Of a stretch of DNA of 26,724 bases, positions 15,160 through 22,581 are shown in pieces. The translations under genes and the position numbers were made by a program. The notes under the pieces were generated by a model. The model was not told the DNA's origin and ran no database searches. It worked only from the letters and a program-made list of their open reading frames with translations. How positions within the stretch are numbered: position 1 is the first letter of the stretch; each line of letters starts with the position of its first letter. The stretch comes from Firmicutes bacterium UBA7510 (GTDB lineage Bacteria > Bacillota > Clostridia > Tissierellales > Sedimentibacteraceae): contig DLNM01000004.1 of NCBI GenBank assembly GCA_002479485.1, positions 1-26,724 on the forward strand, written 5' to 3'.

Positions 15160-15181
15160 GTAAATCATCCTTTCCATAATT

Positions 15182-15209
15182 AAAACAAATGTTTTGCAAC
15201 ATCTGTTTT
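15182..15209. promoter_or_regulatory. Palindromic operator for the TetR regulator
   Basis: A 28-base inverted repeat of the form AAAACA-n-ATGTT-N4-AACAT-n-TGTTTT lies between the -10 box and the tetR ribosome binding site, over the expected transcription start. The position fits autorepression. Binding by this TetR is inferred from symmetry and location. Confidence 0.75.
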
Positions 15210-15238
15210 ATTATATAAATTATTGTAAAAATTGTCAA
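15210..15238 (-). promoter_or_regulatory. Consensus SigmaA promoter of the tetR-ABC-FtsX operon
   Basis: On the minus strand TTGACA (15238-15233), exactly 17 bases, then TATAAT (15215-15210): both hexamers are perfect. Such a strong promoter fits a tightly repressed cassette. Confidence 0.88.
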
Positions 15239-15252
15239 TATATCAAAATAAT

Positions 15253-15281
15253 AAAAACGGCAGAGGAATTTACCTCTGCCG
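15253..15281 (-). terminator. Strong terminator after gpsA
   Basis: A perfect 9-bp GC-rich stem CGGCAGAGG/CCTCTGCCG with a 6-base loop is followed on the minus strand by TTTTTATTATTTTG. It lies 13 bases after the gpsA stop and separates the DUF512-der-plsY-gpsA operon from the TetR cassette. Confidence 0.95.
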
Positions 15282-15294
15282 CATATAAATTTAT

Positions 15295-16284
15295 TTATTC
15301 ATCTTTTTTCTCTCTTAGCATTAGCTTTGTTACTGTTTCTTTTACATCTGCTGAATTTTCCAAAACATCATACATTGCATGAACTATAGGCATATCTACA
15401 TTATTTTCCTTAGCTAGCTCATATGCTGCATATGTAGTTGTTATACCTTCTACAACCATGCCTATTTTTTTAATTGCCTCATCTTTTTTAAGACCTTGAC
15501 CTATTAAAAATCCTGCATTTCTATTTCTGCTATGTTTACTAGTACAAGTTACAATCAAATCTCCTATGCCTGACAAACCTTGAAATGTTGAAAATTCTGC
15601 TCCTAAGCACATACCTAGTCTTGATATTTCCAAGACTCCTCTTGTCATTAAGGCAGCCTTTGCATTATCACCAAATCCAACTCCATCAGAGATACCAGCA
15701 CCTAGAGCAATAATATTTTTGAGTGCACCACCTAATTCAACACCCTTAACATCCTTATTAGTATAAACTCTAAGATAACTTGTCATAAATAAGTCTTGCA
15801 CTATTTTAGCAGCTTCTTCATTGTCTGAAGCAGCAGTTATCGCTGTTGGTAATTGAAGTGCCACTTCCTCGGCGTGTGATGGACCTGAAAGTATTACATA
15901 TTCAGAGTTTATACTTTCTTCTTTTATAATTTCAGATATCAAATAATGTGTTTTAAGCTCTATTCCCTTGGAGCAATTTATTATAATCTTGTTAGTCACA
16001 AGGTTTTTTGGTATCATCTCAAAAACCTCACGAATTTTTTGCGTTGGTATTGCATTTAGAATTATTTCACTATTTCCAAGTGCTTCTTCTATATCAGTTG
16101 TAAAATGCAAATTATCTGGCAAAATAACATTTGGAAGATATTTTTTATTTATTTTAGTTGTTCTTATATCATTGCACTGAGCTTCATCCCTTAACCAAAC
16201 TTTCACTTCATGACCATTTTCACATAAAACCTTTGATAAGGCAGTTCCCCAGCTGCCGGCTCCTAATACTCCAATTTTTCTCAT
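15295..16284 (-). CDS. gpsA: NAD(P)+-dependent glycerol-3-phosphate dehydrogenase
   Basis: A 329-residue GpsA that reduces dihydroxyacetone phosphate to sn-glycerol-3-phosphate for phospholipid synthesis. The Rossmann motif GVLGAGSWGTALSKVL is at the N terminus. INCSKGIEL and LSGPSHAEEVA lie mid-protein, and the catalytic Lys is in GVELGGALKNIIALGAGISDG near residue 187. The C-terminal KHSRNRNAG is the substrate-binding block. The length is standard. It follows plsY, whose product uses the glycerol-3-phosphate made here. GGAGAG precedes the ATG. Confidence 0.97.
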   Translation of the reverse strand: MRKIGVLGAGSWGTALSKVLCENGHEVKVWLRDEAQCNDIRTTKINKKYLPNVILPDNLHFTTDIEEALGNSEIILNAIPTQKIREVFEMIPKNLVTNKIIINCSKGIELKTHYLISEIIKEESINSEYVILSGPSHAEEVALQLPTAITAASDNEEAAKIVQDLFMTSYLRVYTNKDVKGVELGGALKNIIALGAGISDGVGFGDNAKAALMTRGVLEISRLGMCLGAEFSTFQGLSGIGDLIVTCTSKHSRNRNAGFLIGQGLKKDEAIKKIGMVVEGITTTYAAYELAKENNVDMPIVHAMYDVLENSADVKETVTKLMLREKKDE

Positions 16285-16310
16285 AATATAATCTCTCCTA
16301 TAAGCTAATC

Positions 16311-16892
16311 TTAAAGTTTTCTTTCTTCCTTGCGTATAAGTCTTACTATATTGCCTCTATGTTTAAACAAGCACATTGCAGTGTATATTGCAGAAAATAT
16401 TAATAATTTTACATCAAATGGTCTAACAAATAGTAAAATAGCTATTGGTGATAAACAAACACCTATTAAAGAACCTATAGAAACTATTCTTGTAAAAAAT
16501 GCTATTGATACTCCAATTACAAAGCAAATAAAGGTTGGTATTGGTAAAACATATAACATTACACCAACGGTTGTTGCAACACCCTTTCCACCTTTAAACT
16601 TCATAAATACTGGCCAATTATGACCAACTATAACCATTATTCCAGCAATATAGCAGCCATCCATTCCCCCTAGTAGCTTTCCTATGTATGCAGCTAACAT
16701 ACCTTTTAAAGCATCACCAATAAATGTAATTACACCTATTTTTGCTCCAAAAGCTCTTATCATGTTAGTTGTACCAGCATTTCCACTACCATAATTTCTA
16801 ACATCTTTTTTGAAAAATAGCTTCCCAATTAATAAAGAAAATGAAATATTGCCAATTAAATATGCTATAATAGCAGCTAAAATTAATTTCAT
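16311..16892 (-). CDS. plsY: Acyl-phosphate:glycerol-3-phosphate acyltransferase
   Basis: A 193-residue membrane acyltransferase that moves an acyl group from acyl-phosphate to glycerol-3-phosphate, the first step of phospholipid synthesis. The three PlsY motifs are intact: VRNYGSGNAGTTNMIR (about residues 31-46), VGHNWPVFMKFKGGKGVATT near 88, and a C-terminal loop ending in LFKHRGNIVRLIRKEERKL. About six to seven membrane helices are visible. It begins three bases after the der stop, with GGGGAG upstream overlapping that end, and is followed by gpsA. Confidence 0.96.
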   Translation of the reverse strand: MKLILAAIIAYLIGNISFSLLIGKLFFKKDVRNYGSGNAGTTNMIRAFGAKIGVITFIGDALKGMLAAYIGKLLGGMDGCYIAGIMVIVGHNWPVFMKFKGGKGVATTVGVMLYVLPIPTFICFVIGVSIAFFTRIVSIGSLIGVCLSPIAILLFVRPFDVKLLIFSAIYTAMCLFKHRGNIVRLIRKEERKL

Positions 16893-16895
16893 AAC

Positions 16896-18212
16896 TTATT
16901 CTCCCCTATTTTTAAATTCTATAATTACAGGATTTCCTTTATACTCGTAATTTTCTCTAATTTTATTCTCCAAATATCTAACATAAGAAAAATGAACTAA
17001 TGTACTATCATTGCAGAATACTACAAACTTTGGTGGAGCAACGCTAACCTGTGTAGCATATAAAATTTTAAGTCTTTTACCCTTAACAGTTCTAGGTGGA
17101 TTCATAAGAACTGATTCAGTTATGATATCATTTAATACACCTGTAGAAATTCTAAGGTTTCTAAATTCCATAACCTCATTTATCATTTCTAAAACCTTAT
17201 TAGATCTTTGACCAGTTAAAGCTGACATAGTTAATATAGGTGCATACTCTAAATAAGCAAGTTTATTTCTAACCTCTTCAATATACTTATTAAATGAAGT
17301 ATTATCCTTATCAACTAAATCCCATTTATTAACTATAATAATCATACCCTTGCCATTTTCATGAGCATAACCAGCAATTCTTGCATCCTGTTCAGTTACA
17401 CCATCTATAGCATCAATTACTAGCAAGCAAACATCTGCTCTTTCAACAGCTGTAAAGGATCTAATAACACTATATTTTTCTATGCTCTCAGATATTTTAC
17501 TTTTCTTTCTGATACCAGCAGTATCAATAAGTGTATACTTTTGTCCGTCATGCTCAAATTCAGTATCGATAGCATCTCTAGTTGTACCAGGTATGTCACT
17601 AACTATAACTCTTTCCTGTCCTACTATTCTGTTAATAAGTGATGATTTTCCTGCATTTGGCTTTCCAATAACTGCAATTTTAGTATTGTTTTCATCAACT
17701 TCTATATCATGATAATCCTTAAACTTAGAAATTATTATGTCTAACAAATCACCAAGTCCCAAAGCCTCCGCAGATGAAATAGAAATTGGGTCACCTAGTC
17801 CTAAGTTATAAAACTCAAAAATATTGTCCTCATCAACAAATTTATCAATTTTATTGCAAACAAGTATTATTTCTTTCTTTGACTTTCTGAGCATCTGTGC
17901 AACCTCATAATCTGCACCAGTTAAGCCTTCCTTACCATCAACCATAAATAGTATAACATCAGCCATATCAATTGCAATTTCTGCCTGCTTACGCATTTGA
18001 ACAAAAATTGTATCAGTTGTATTTGGCTCAATACCACCTGTGTCAATCAAAGTAAAATGATTATCTAACCATTCACATTCAGCATAAATTCTGTCTCTTG
18101 TAACACCTGGAGTGTCTTCTGTTATAGCGATTCTCCTGCCAGCCAATCTATTAAAAAGCGTAGATTTTCCAACGTTAGGTCTTCCGACTATAGTCACTAT
18201 CGGTCTTGCCAT
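16896..18212 (-). CDS. der: Ribosome biogenesis GTPase Der (EngA)
   Basis: A 438-residue tandem GTPase required for 50S subunit assembly. G domain 1 begins VGRPNVGKSTLFNRLAG (residues 9-25) and G domain 2 has IGKPNAGKSSLINRIVG near 182. DTPGVTRD and DIPGTTRD are the switch elements, with NKID near 120 and NKWD near 297 as base-recognition motifs. A C-terminal KH-like domain follows (RTVKGKRLKILYATQVSVAPP). AGGAGG lies seven bases before the ATG. Between it and the upstream DUF512 gene lies a full family A repeat. Confidence 0.97.
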   Translation of the reverse strand: MARPIVTIVGRPNVGKSTLFNRLAGRRIAITEDTPGVTRDRIYAECEWLDNHFTLIDTGGIEPNTTDTIFVQMRKQAEIAIDMADVILFMVDGKEGLTGADYEVAQMLRKSKKEIILVCNKIDKFVDEDNIFEFYNLGLGDPISISSAEALGLGDLLDIIISKFKDYHDIEVDENNTKIAVIGKPNAGKSSLINRIVGQERVIVSDIPGTTRDAIDTEFEHDGQKYTLIDTAGIRKKSKISESIEKYSVIRSFTAVERADVCLLVIDAIDGVTEQDARIAGYAHENGKGMIIIVNKWDLVDKDNTSFNKYIEEVRNKLAYLEYAPILTMSALTGQRSNKVLEMINEVMEFRNLRISTGVLNDIITESVLMNPPRTVKGKRLKILYATQVSVAPPKFVVFCNDSTLVHFSYVRYLENKIRENYEYKGNPVIIEFKNRGE

Positions 18213-18219
18213 TATTATT

Positions 18220-18311
18220 CCTCCTATTATGCCGTTTACGGCATCGTAAAATTATATGAAGAATCGTATTTTGATTCTTCCGTAGTGTGAAATGTTACTT
18301 TATTTCACACT
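18220..18311 (-). repeat. Repeat family A, full copy between the DUF512 gene and der
   Basis: In transcript order: a 10-bp stem AGTGTGAAAT/ATTTCACACT (284-293 with 302-311 in the 18200s), an 8-bp stem GAAGAATC/GATTCTTC (258-265 with 273-280), and ATGCCG-ttta-CGGCAT (229-244), then the AGGAGG of der. The last codons and stop of the upstream gene lie inside the first hairpin. It aligns throughout with the copy before pyrR. Confidence 0.8.
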
Positions 18312-19625
18312 TTCCTCCTTACTATGCTTCAACAATAAATCTACTAATTTTTTACCGTTTACTTCACATACATATACTTTTGTATCTAATTCTCTTTCTA
18401 AATCTTCAATCTTAATATCATCAAGGAATATATTATCTTCGAACTCAACCATAACCTTTGGTATTATAAGATTTTTATAACCCTTACCCTTTAGTTGGTT
18501 AATTATATCCTTACCAGTTACTAAACCTGCAACTGTAATATTTTTACCAAAGCATTCATTAATTATTTTAACAACATTAATTTCAATCCCTGTTTTTTTA
18601 GAGATTTTATTTGAAAGCTCACACATAATGTCATAAGCAGCTGCACCAGTTACAATTGTAAATCTTTTATTTGTGTCTTCTATCTTTTTAATATTATTTA
18701 TACTATCGTCAATTTCTCTCTCTAGTAGTCTAAATAAACCTATACCATTTTCAATTTGGTCAAAATCCTCATATGAGCCATATGCCGGAAATTCACTTTC
18801 ACTTAAAACGTAAAACTCATCAGCTATAAAAACAAATCTTGTTCCATGTTTTTGTAATAAATAATTTTGTTTTTTAACAATTTGATTTATAAGCTCTAAA
18901 GAACTTTCCTTATCAAATTTATTAAGCTTATAAAGTTTATCCCTGTAATCAGTTAATCCAACTGGTACGACAGCAACACTTCTAACACTAGGATAAAGCT
19001 TAATTAAATCATCAATAGTATTATTTAAAACCTCTTTATCATTTATGTCTTTGCATAAAACTATTTGACAATCAACAGTTATCCCTCCATCAGCTAGCTT
19101 TTTAAGATAAATCATTACATCCTTGCCATCTTTTTTACCCATCATTTCATTTCTTAAATTTAAATCAGTAGCATGCACAGAAACCTTAATAGGGCTAATT
19201 CTATATCTAATTATTCTATTTATTTCATCATCTGATAGATTAGTTAATGTTATAAAATTACCATATAAAAAAGATAATCTAGTATCATCATCCTTCAAAT
19301 ATAAAGTTTTTCTCATTCCCTTTGGCATTTGATCTATAAAACAAAATACACATTTATTGCTACAAACCTTTATATTATCCATTAAAGGATTCTCAAATAT
19401 TATACCCAAATCCTCATCATATTCTTTTTCAATTTCAAATTCCCACACTTCGCCATTTGGCTTTTTAATCTCTAGCTCAATCTCATCATCAGATATTTGA
19501 AATTTATAATCTATATAATCTTGAATGCTAGCACCATTAACACTTATAAGCTCATCACCCGGCTCTATTTCAAGCTCCTGAGCAATGCTATTTCTTAAAA
19601 CACTAACAATTTTATTAATTATCAT
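18300..19625 (-). CDS. DUF512 protein with PDZ and radical-SAM-like domains
   Basis: A 441-residue protein with an N-terminal PDZ-like domain (about residues 10-60, including LEIEPGDELISVNGASI), an Fe-S motif CSNKCVFCF (C-x3-C-x2-C, about 87-95) in a radical-SAM-like region, and the C-terminal DUF512 domain (from about 190, including TVAGLVTGKDIINQLKG). This family lies beside der in many Clostridia; its substrate is unknown. The ATG at 19625 is chosen because GGAGG is five bases upstream. That GGAGG is in the 3' arm of a family B hairpin and could be masked by pairing. The start codon overlaps the stop of a short ORF as ATGA. The final four codons lie in a family A repeat. It heads the der-plsY-gpsA operon. 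Confidence 0.9.
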   Translation of the reverse strand: MIINKIVSVLRNSIAQELEIEPGDELISVNGASIQDYIDYKFQISDDEIELEIKKPNGEVWEFEIEKEYDEDLGIIFENPLMDNIKVCSNKCVFCFIDQMPKGMRKTLYLKDDDTRLSFLYGNFITLTNLSDDEINRIIRYRISPIKVSVHATDLNLRNEMMGKKDGKDVMIYLKKLADGGITVDCQIVLCKDINDKEVLNNTIDDLIKLYPSVRSVAVVPVGLTDYRDKLYKLNKFDKESSLELINQIVKKQNYLLQKHGTRFVFIADEFYVLSESEFPAYGSYEDFDQIENGIGLFRLLEREIDDSINNIKKIEDTNKRFTIVTGAAAYDIMCELSNKISKKTGIEINVVKIINECFGKNITVAGLVTGKDIINQLKGKGYKNLIIPKVMVEFEDNIFLDDIKIEDLERELDTKVYVCEVNGKKLVDLLLKHSKEESVK

Positions 19626-19705
19626 AATAACCTCCATGCTCCAATGTACAAATTGTCATTAAAATTTTGTGCATGGAGGTCGTGATTTATTTTATTATTA
19701 TTCAT
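19622..19705 (-). CDS. Short ORF within repeat family B, overlapping the DUF512 gene start
   Basis: A 27-codon ORF beginning MNNNKINHDLHA and ending IGAWRLL, whose TGA overlaps the downstream ATG (ATGA). It occupies the same place in the repeat as the short ORFs before rluD and leuS. Its own ribosome binding site is weak: GGAGAG about 16 bases upstream. Peptide conservation with the other copies is poor beyond the first residues, so a coding role is uncertain. Confidence 0.3.
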   Translation of the reverse strand: MNNNKINHDLHAQNFNDNLYIGAWRLL

Positions 19706-19725
19706 ACTTATTTTCACACTACTCT
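19626..19725 (-). repeat. Repeat family B, copy in the 5' UTR of the DUF512 operon
   Basis: Arms CCTCCATGC (631-639) and GCATGGAGG (671-679, in the 19600s) form a perfect 9-bp stem, extended inward by ACAAATT/AATTTTGT. The 3' arm contains the ribosome binding site of the DUF512 gene. The 5' flank (ATGAATAATAAT) aligns with the leuS and rluD copies. Confidence 0.72.
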
Positions 19726-19744
19726 CCGAATTTTAATCTTAACA

Positions 19745-19773
19745 ATTATACCATATACTACTTAAAAATACAA
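19745..19773 (-). promoter_or_regulatory. SigmaA promoter of the DUF512-der-plsY-gpsA operon
   Basis: On the minus strand TTGTAT (19773-19768), 17 bases, then TATAAT (19750-19745) preceded by TGG, an extended -10. The transcript would start near 19738 and its 5' UTR would consist largely of the family B element. Confidence 0.82.
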
Positions 19774-19853
19774 AACGAATTTATGATTTTATAATTAATT
19801 ATGTCCTAAAGATTAAAATAAATTAAATATTAAATATAATAATTTCATTCATG

Positions 19854-19906
19854 GTTAAGGCTATTGCAACTAATAGTATAAACTGTTATTTTACAATAGC
19901 CTTAAC
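19854..19906. repeat. Long inverted repeat just after leuS
   Basis: A perfect 13-bp inverted repeat (GTTAAGGCTATTG and its complement) around a 27-base loop that itself contains a small stem (AATAGT/ACTGTT). It starts two bases after the leuS stop codon. No T tract follows on the minus strand, so it is at best a weak terminator; it may protect the 3' end of the mRNA. Confidence 0.6.
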
Positions 19907-19908
19907 TT

Positions 19909-22278
19909 TTAAAGAACGATATTTACTAATTTATTTTTTACTATAATTACTTTTTTTATATCTTGATTTTTGATATGAGGTTGTATATTTTTATCTGATA
20001 AAGCAAGTGACTCTATCGTTTTATCATTCATAGAATCATTATAATTAATCTTGCCTCTAACCTTTCCATTTACCTGAATTATAATTTCTTTTGTAATTTC
20101 TTTGGCTTTTTCAATATCATACTTAAGCCAATTGGAAAATACAATATTGTCTTTTTCTCCAATTTGTTCCCAAATTTCTGCACAAATATGCGGTGCAACA
20201 GGATATAATAAGTCAGCTATTATTTTTAAATCCTTACTTGTAATAAATTCTTTTTTGTTACATTCATTAACTAAAGTTATTATTGATGATATTGCAGTGT
20301 TAAACTTCATATTTTCATAGTTTTCGCTAACCTTTTTTATAGTTCTGTTAATTAAATTTTCTAAATCAGTAGAATAACTATCGCTTTTTACAATCTTATC
20401 TTTTAAGCCATAAAGCTTATTTAAAAATCTTGTTATACCTACGATATTTTTATCAGACCAAATTATATTTTCGCTATATTCGCCTATTGATAATATATAT
20501 GTTCTTAATACATCAGCTCCATATTTGTCTATTATGCTCATTGGATCTACACCGTTGTTTTTAGATTTACTCATTTTACTTCCATCAGCACCTAATAGCA
20601 TACCATTCTTAGTTCTTTTAGCATATGGTTCTTTAGTCGGTACAAGGCCTATATCATATAAAAATTCATGCCAAAATCTCGAATATATTACATGTCTAGT
20701 TATATGCTCAAGCGGTCCATTATATATATCAACCTGTCCCCAATATTTCATTTTATCCATACTTGCAAACTCATTATTGTTATGAGGATCAATATATCTT
20801 AAATAATACCAGCTTGAGCCTGCCCATTGTGGCATTGTGTCAGTTTCTCGCTTTGCTGTTTCTCCACATTTTGGACATTTACAATTAATAAAATTTTCTA
20901 CATCAGCTAATGGACTATTTCCGTCTTTACCAGGTCTGTACTGTTCTAATTCTGGTAATCTTAGTGGAAGTTTATCTTCCGGTACTGTTACCATACCACA
21001 TTTTGGGCAATATATTATTGGAATTGGCTCACCCCAGTACCTTTGTCTGTTAAATGGCCAGTCTTTCATTTTATATTGACAAGCCTTTTTAGCAATATTT
21101 CTTTCTTCCATATAAGAAATTATTGTATCTATTGCCTCTTGTTTGTTTGATATACCATTTAATATATCAGAATTTACCATAATACCATCTTCAGAAATAA
21201 CCTTGATTATTTCTAAATTAAACCTTTTTGCAAACTCACAGTCTCTGTCATCATGTGCAGGTACAGACATAATTGCACCAGTACCATAATTCATCATTAC
21301 ATAGTCAGATATGAATATTGGTATTTCTTTATTGTTTACAGGGTTAACTAAAGTAAACCCATCTATTTTAACACCTGATTTATCCTTGTTTATTTGTGTT
21401 CTTTCAAATTCTGTTTTGCTTAAAGTTTCTTTTCTGTATTTCTCAATTTCATCAAAATTCGTGATTATACTTTTGTTCTTATCTATTATAGGATGTTCAG
21501 GTGCAATTACCATAAATGTTACTCCATAAACTGTATCTGGTCTTGTAGTAAATATTTCTAATCTCTCATTTGTTTCTTTAATTGTAAAATTAATATTTGC
21601 ACCCTCAGACTTACCAATCCAATTAGTTTCAAGTATTTTCATTTCTTCTGTAAAGTCTATATCTTTTAGTCCTTCTAATAATCTATCAGCATATGCAGTT
21701 ATTTTTAAAAACCATACTTCCTTTTCCTTTTGAACAACTTTACTTTTGCATCTTTCACAAATTCCTCCCTGACACTCTTCATTTGCTAAAACAACATTGC
21801 AATCTGGACAGAAGTTAACATAAGTCTTAGTTTTATACGCTAAATTGTTTTTAAATAGCTGAATAAATATCCATTGAGTCCATTTATAATAATCTTCTTC
21901 ATGCGTTGATATAACCCTTGACCAATCGAAGGAATATCCATATCTTTTTACCTGCTCAGTAAAGTATTTAATATTTCTTTCAGTTACTATCTTAGGATGT
22001 ATGTTTTCTAATATAGCTTGATTTTCAGTAGGTAATCCAAATGAATCAAAGCCATAAGGAAACAAAACATTATATCCTTCTTTTCTTCTTTTTCTAGAAA
22101 TCACTTCAAGACCTGTAAATGCTAATACATTACCCATATGAAGTCCTCTTCCTGAAGGTCCTGAAAATTCTATTAACCTGTAAAATTTTGGTTTTGGGTC
22201 AAAATCTTTTGCTTCAAAGCATTTTTCCGATTCCCATTTATTTTGCCACTTATTTTCTATTTCTTCAAAATTGTACAT
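19909..22278 (-). CDS. leuS: Leucyl-tRNA synthetase
   Basis: A 789-residue class I synthetase charging tRNA-Leu. The HIGH-type motif is HMGN in GRGLHMGNVLAF. The CP1 editing domain has TTRPDTVYGVTFMVIAPEHP and GTGAIMSVPAHDDRD. A zinc ribbon (CPKCGM and CKCPKCGE) and KMSKSKNNGVDP near residue 565 follow, with an anticodon-binding helical region and a short C-terminal domain (KEIIIQVNGKVRGKI). The ATG at 22278 gives the family N terminus MYNFEEIENKWQ; an ATG four codons earlier is possible. No good ribosome binding site precedes either. A short ORF with its own GGAGG runs through the start, so coupled translation is likely. Transcription is probably controlled by the leucine leader upstream. 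Confidence 0.97.
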   Translation of the reverse strand: MYNFEEIENKWQNKWESEKCFEAKDFDPKPKFYRLIEFSGPSGRGLHMGNVLAFTGLEVISRKRRKEGYNVLFPYGFDSFGLPTENQAILENIHPKIVTERNIKYFTEQVKRYGYSFDWSRVISTHEEDYYKWTQWIFIQLFKNNLAYKTKTYVNFCPDCNVVLANEECQGGICERCKSKVVQKEKEVWFLKITAYADRLLEGLKDIDFTEEMKILETNWIGKSEGANINFTIKETNERLEIFTTRPDTVYGVTFMVIAPEHPIIDKNKSIITNFDEIEKYRKETLSKTEFERTQINKDKSGVKIDGFTLVNPVNNKEIPIFISDYVMMNYGTGAIMSVPAHDDRDCEFAKRFNLEIIKVISEDGIMVNSDILNGISNKQEAIDTIISYMEERNIAKKACQYKMKDWPFNRQRYWGEPIPIIYCPKCGMVTVPEDKLPLRLPELEQYRPGKDGNSPLADVENFINCKCPKCGETAKRETDTMPQWAGSSWYYLRYIDPHNNNEFASMDKMKYWGQVDIYNGPLEHITRHVIYSRFWHEFLYDIGLVPTKEPYAKRTKNGMLLGADGSKMSKSKNNGVDPMSIIDKYGADVLRTYILSIGEYSENIIWSDKNIVGITRFLNKLYGLKDKIVKSDSYSTDLENLINRTIKKVSENYENMKFNTAISSIITLVNECNKKEFITSKDLKIIADLLYPVAPHICAEIWEQIGEKDNIVFSNWLKYDIEKAKEITKEIIIQVNGKVRGKINYNDSMNDKTIESLALSDKNIQPHIKNQDIKKVIIVKNKLVNIVL

Positions 22279-22360
22279 ATTTATGCCCATGCACCGATTT
22301 CACAAAACCCATAAAATATTTGTGCATGGGCTCGGTGCTTATCCTTTCATTATTTTTCAT
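22265..22360 (-). CDS. Short ORF within repeat family B, running into leuS
   Basis: A 31-codon ORF (34 if the TTG at 22369 is the start) beginning MKNNERISTEPMHKYF and ending VQF. GGAGG at 22380-22376 is a strong site for the TTG start. Its stop lies 14 bases inside leuS in another frame. Because leuS has no clear site of its own, translation of this ORF may deliver ribosomes to leuS. Differences from the rluD copy are mostly amino-acid-changing, arguing against a conserved peptide. Confidence 0.4.
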   Translation of the reverse strand: MKNNERISTEPMHKYFMGFVKSVHGHKYVQF

Positions 22361-22380
22361 TTCTTTCAACCTTATCCTCC
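22279..22380 (-). repeat. Repeat family B, copy between the attenuator and leuS
   Basis: Two mutually exclusive pairings share four bases: GCCCATGCAC with GTGCATGGGC (285-294 with 322-331 in the 22200-22300s, 10 bp) and GCACCGA with TCGGTGC (291-297 with 332-338, 7 bp). The 5' flank (AAAGAAATGAAAAATAAT) is identical to the rluD copy. The leuS ATG lies eight bases beyond GCATGG. Confidence 0.78.
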
Positions 22381-22390
22381 TTTTAATATT

Positions 22391-22419
22391 AAAAAACCTA
22401 CCTCAAGATTGAGATAGGT
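22391..22419 (-). terminator. Intrinsic terminator of the leuS attenuator (regions 3:4)
   Basis: On the minus strand ACCTATCTCAA pairs with TTGAGGTAGGT (419-409 with 406-396 in the 22400-22300s), a stem of 9-10 usable pairs with one G.U and a small loop, followed directly by a run of T residues (396-391). It lies upstream of leuS, not after a gene, so it acts as a conditional terminator. Confidence 0.9.
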
Positions 22420-22506
22420 CTAATTATCTATAATTATTTTATTTTGAACATTCTTTTAAACAGAACTCAAAATAGACCTATCATCTAATAAAAGATATAA
22501 TAGATC
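22413..22506 (-). promoter_or_regulatory. leuS attenuator: antiterminator and anti-antiterminator pairings
   Basis: Region 2, GATAGGTCTA (22482-22473, leader codons 25-28), is perfectly complementary to region 3, TAGACCTATC (22422-22413), whose bases form the 5' arm of the terminator; 2:3 pairing therefore prevents termination. Region 1, GATCTAT (22506-22500, codons 17-19), can pair with region 2 (ATAGGTC) with one G.U. A ribosome stalled on the Leu codons would mask region 1 and free region 2; a ribosome reaching the stop codon, 14 bases past region 2, would cover part of it and allow termination. Confidence 0.82.
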
Positions 22507-22554
22507 CAACAACAATGATAACATATTAATTGATTTAGTAGCTATATTGTCCAT
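22456..22554 (-). CDS. Leucine-rich leader peptide of leuS
   Basis: A 32-codon ORF starting MDNIATKS and containing LSLLLDLLYLLL: nine Leu in twelve consecutive codons (12-23), plus one more at codon 29. The Leu codons are mixed (mostly TTA and TTG, one CTA, one CTT). A near-perfect ribosome binding site, AGGAGGA, lies six bases before the ATG. It is the first ORF after a strong promoter and is followed by an intrinsic terminator and then leuS. The layout matches leader peptides of classical amino-acid attenuation (for example leuL of enteric bacteria), with leucyl-tRNA charging as the signal. The regulatory function is inferred from structure. No T-box motif is present in the leader. Confidence 0.85.
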   Translation of the reverse strand: MDNIATKSINMLSLLLDLLYLLLDDRSILSSV

Positions 22555-22581
22555 GAGCTCTCCTCCTAATTATTGGTAATA

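Noticed and set aside
19854..19906. Intrinsic terminator of leuS
   Set aside because: The 13-bp stem is strong, but its loop is 27 bases and no T tract follows on the minus strand; reported as an inverted repeat instead.
22391..22580. T-box riboswitch upstream of leuS
   Set aside because: No conserved T-box core (UGGNACCGCG-like) or Stem I is present. The leader is only about 180 bases and is largely occupied by the leader peptide ORF.
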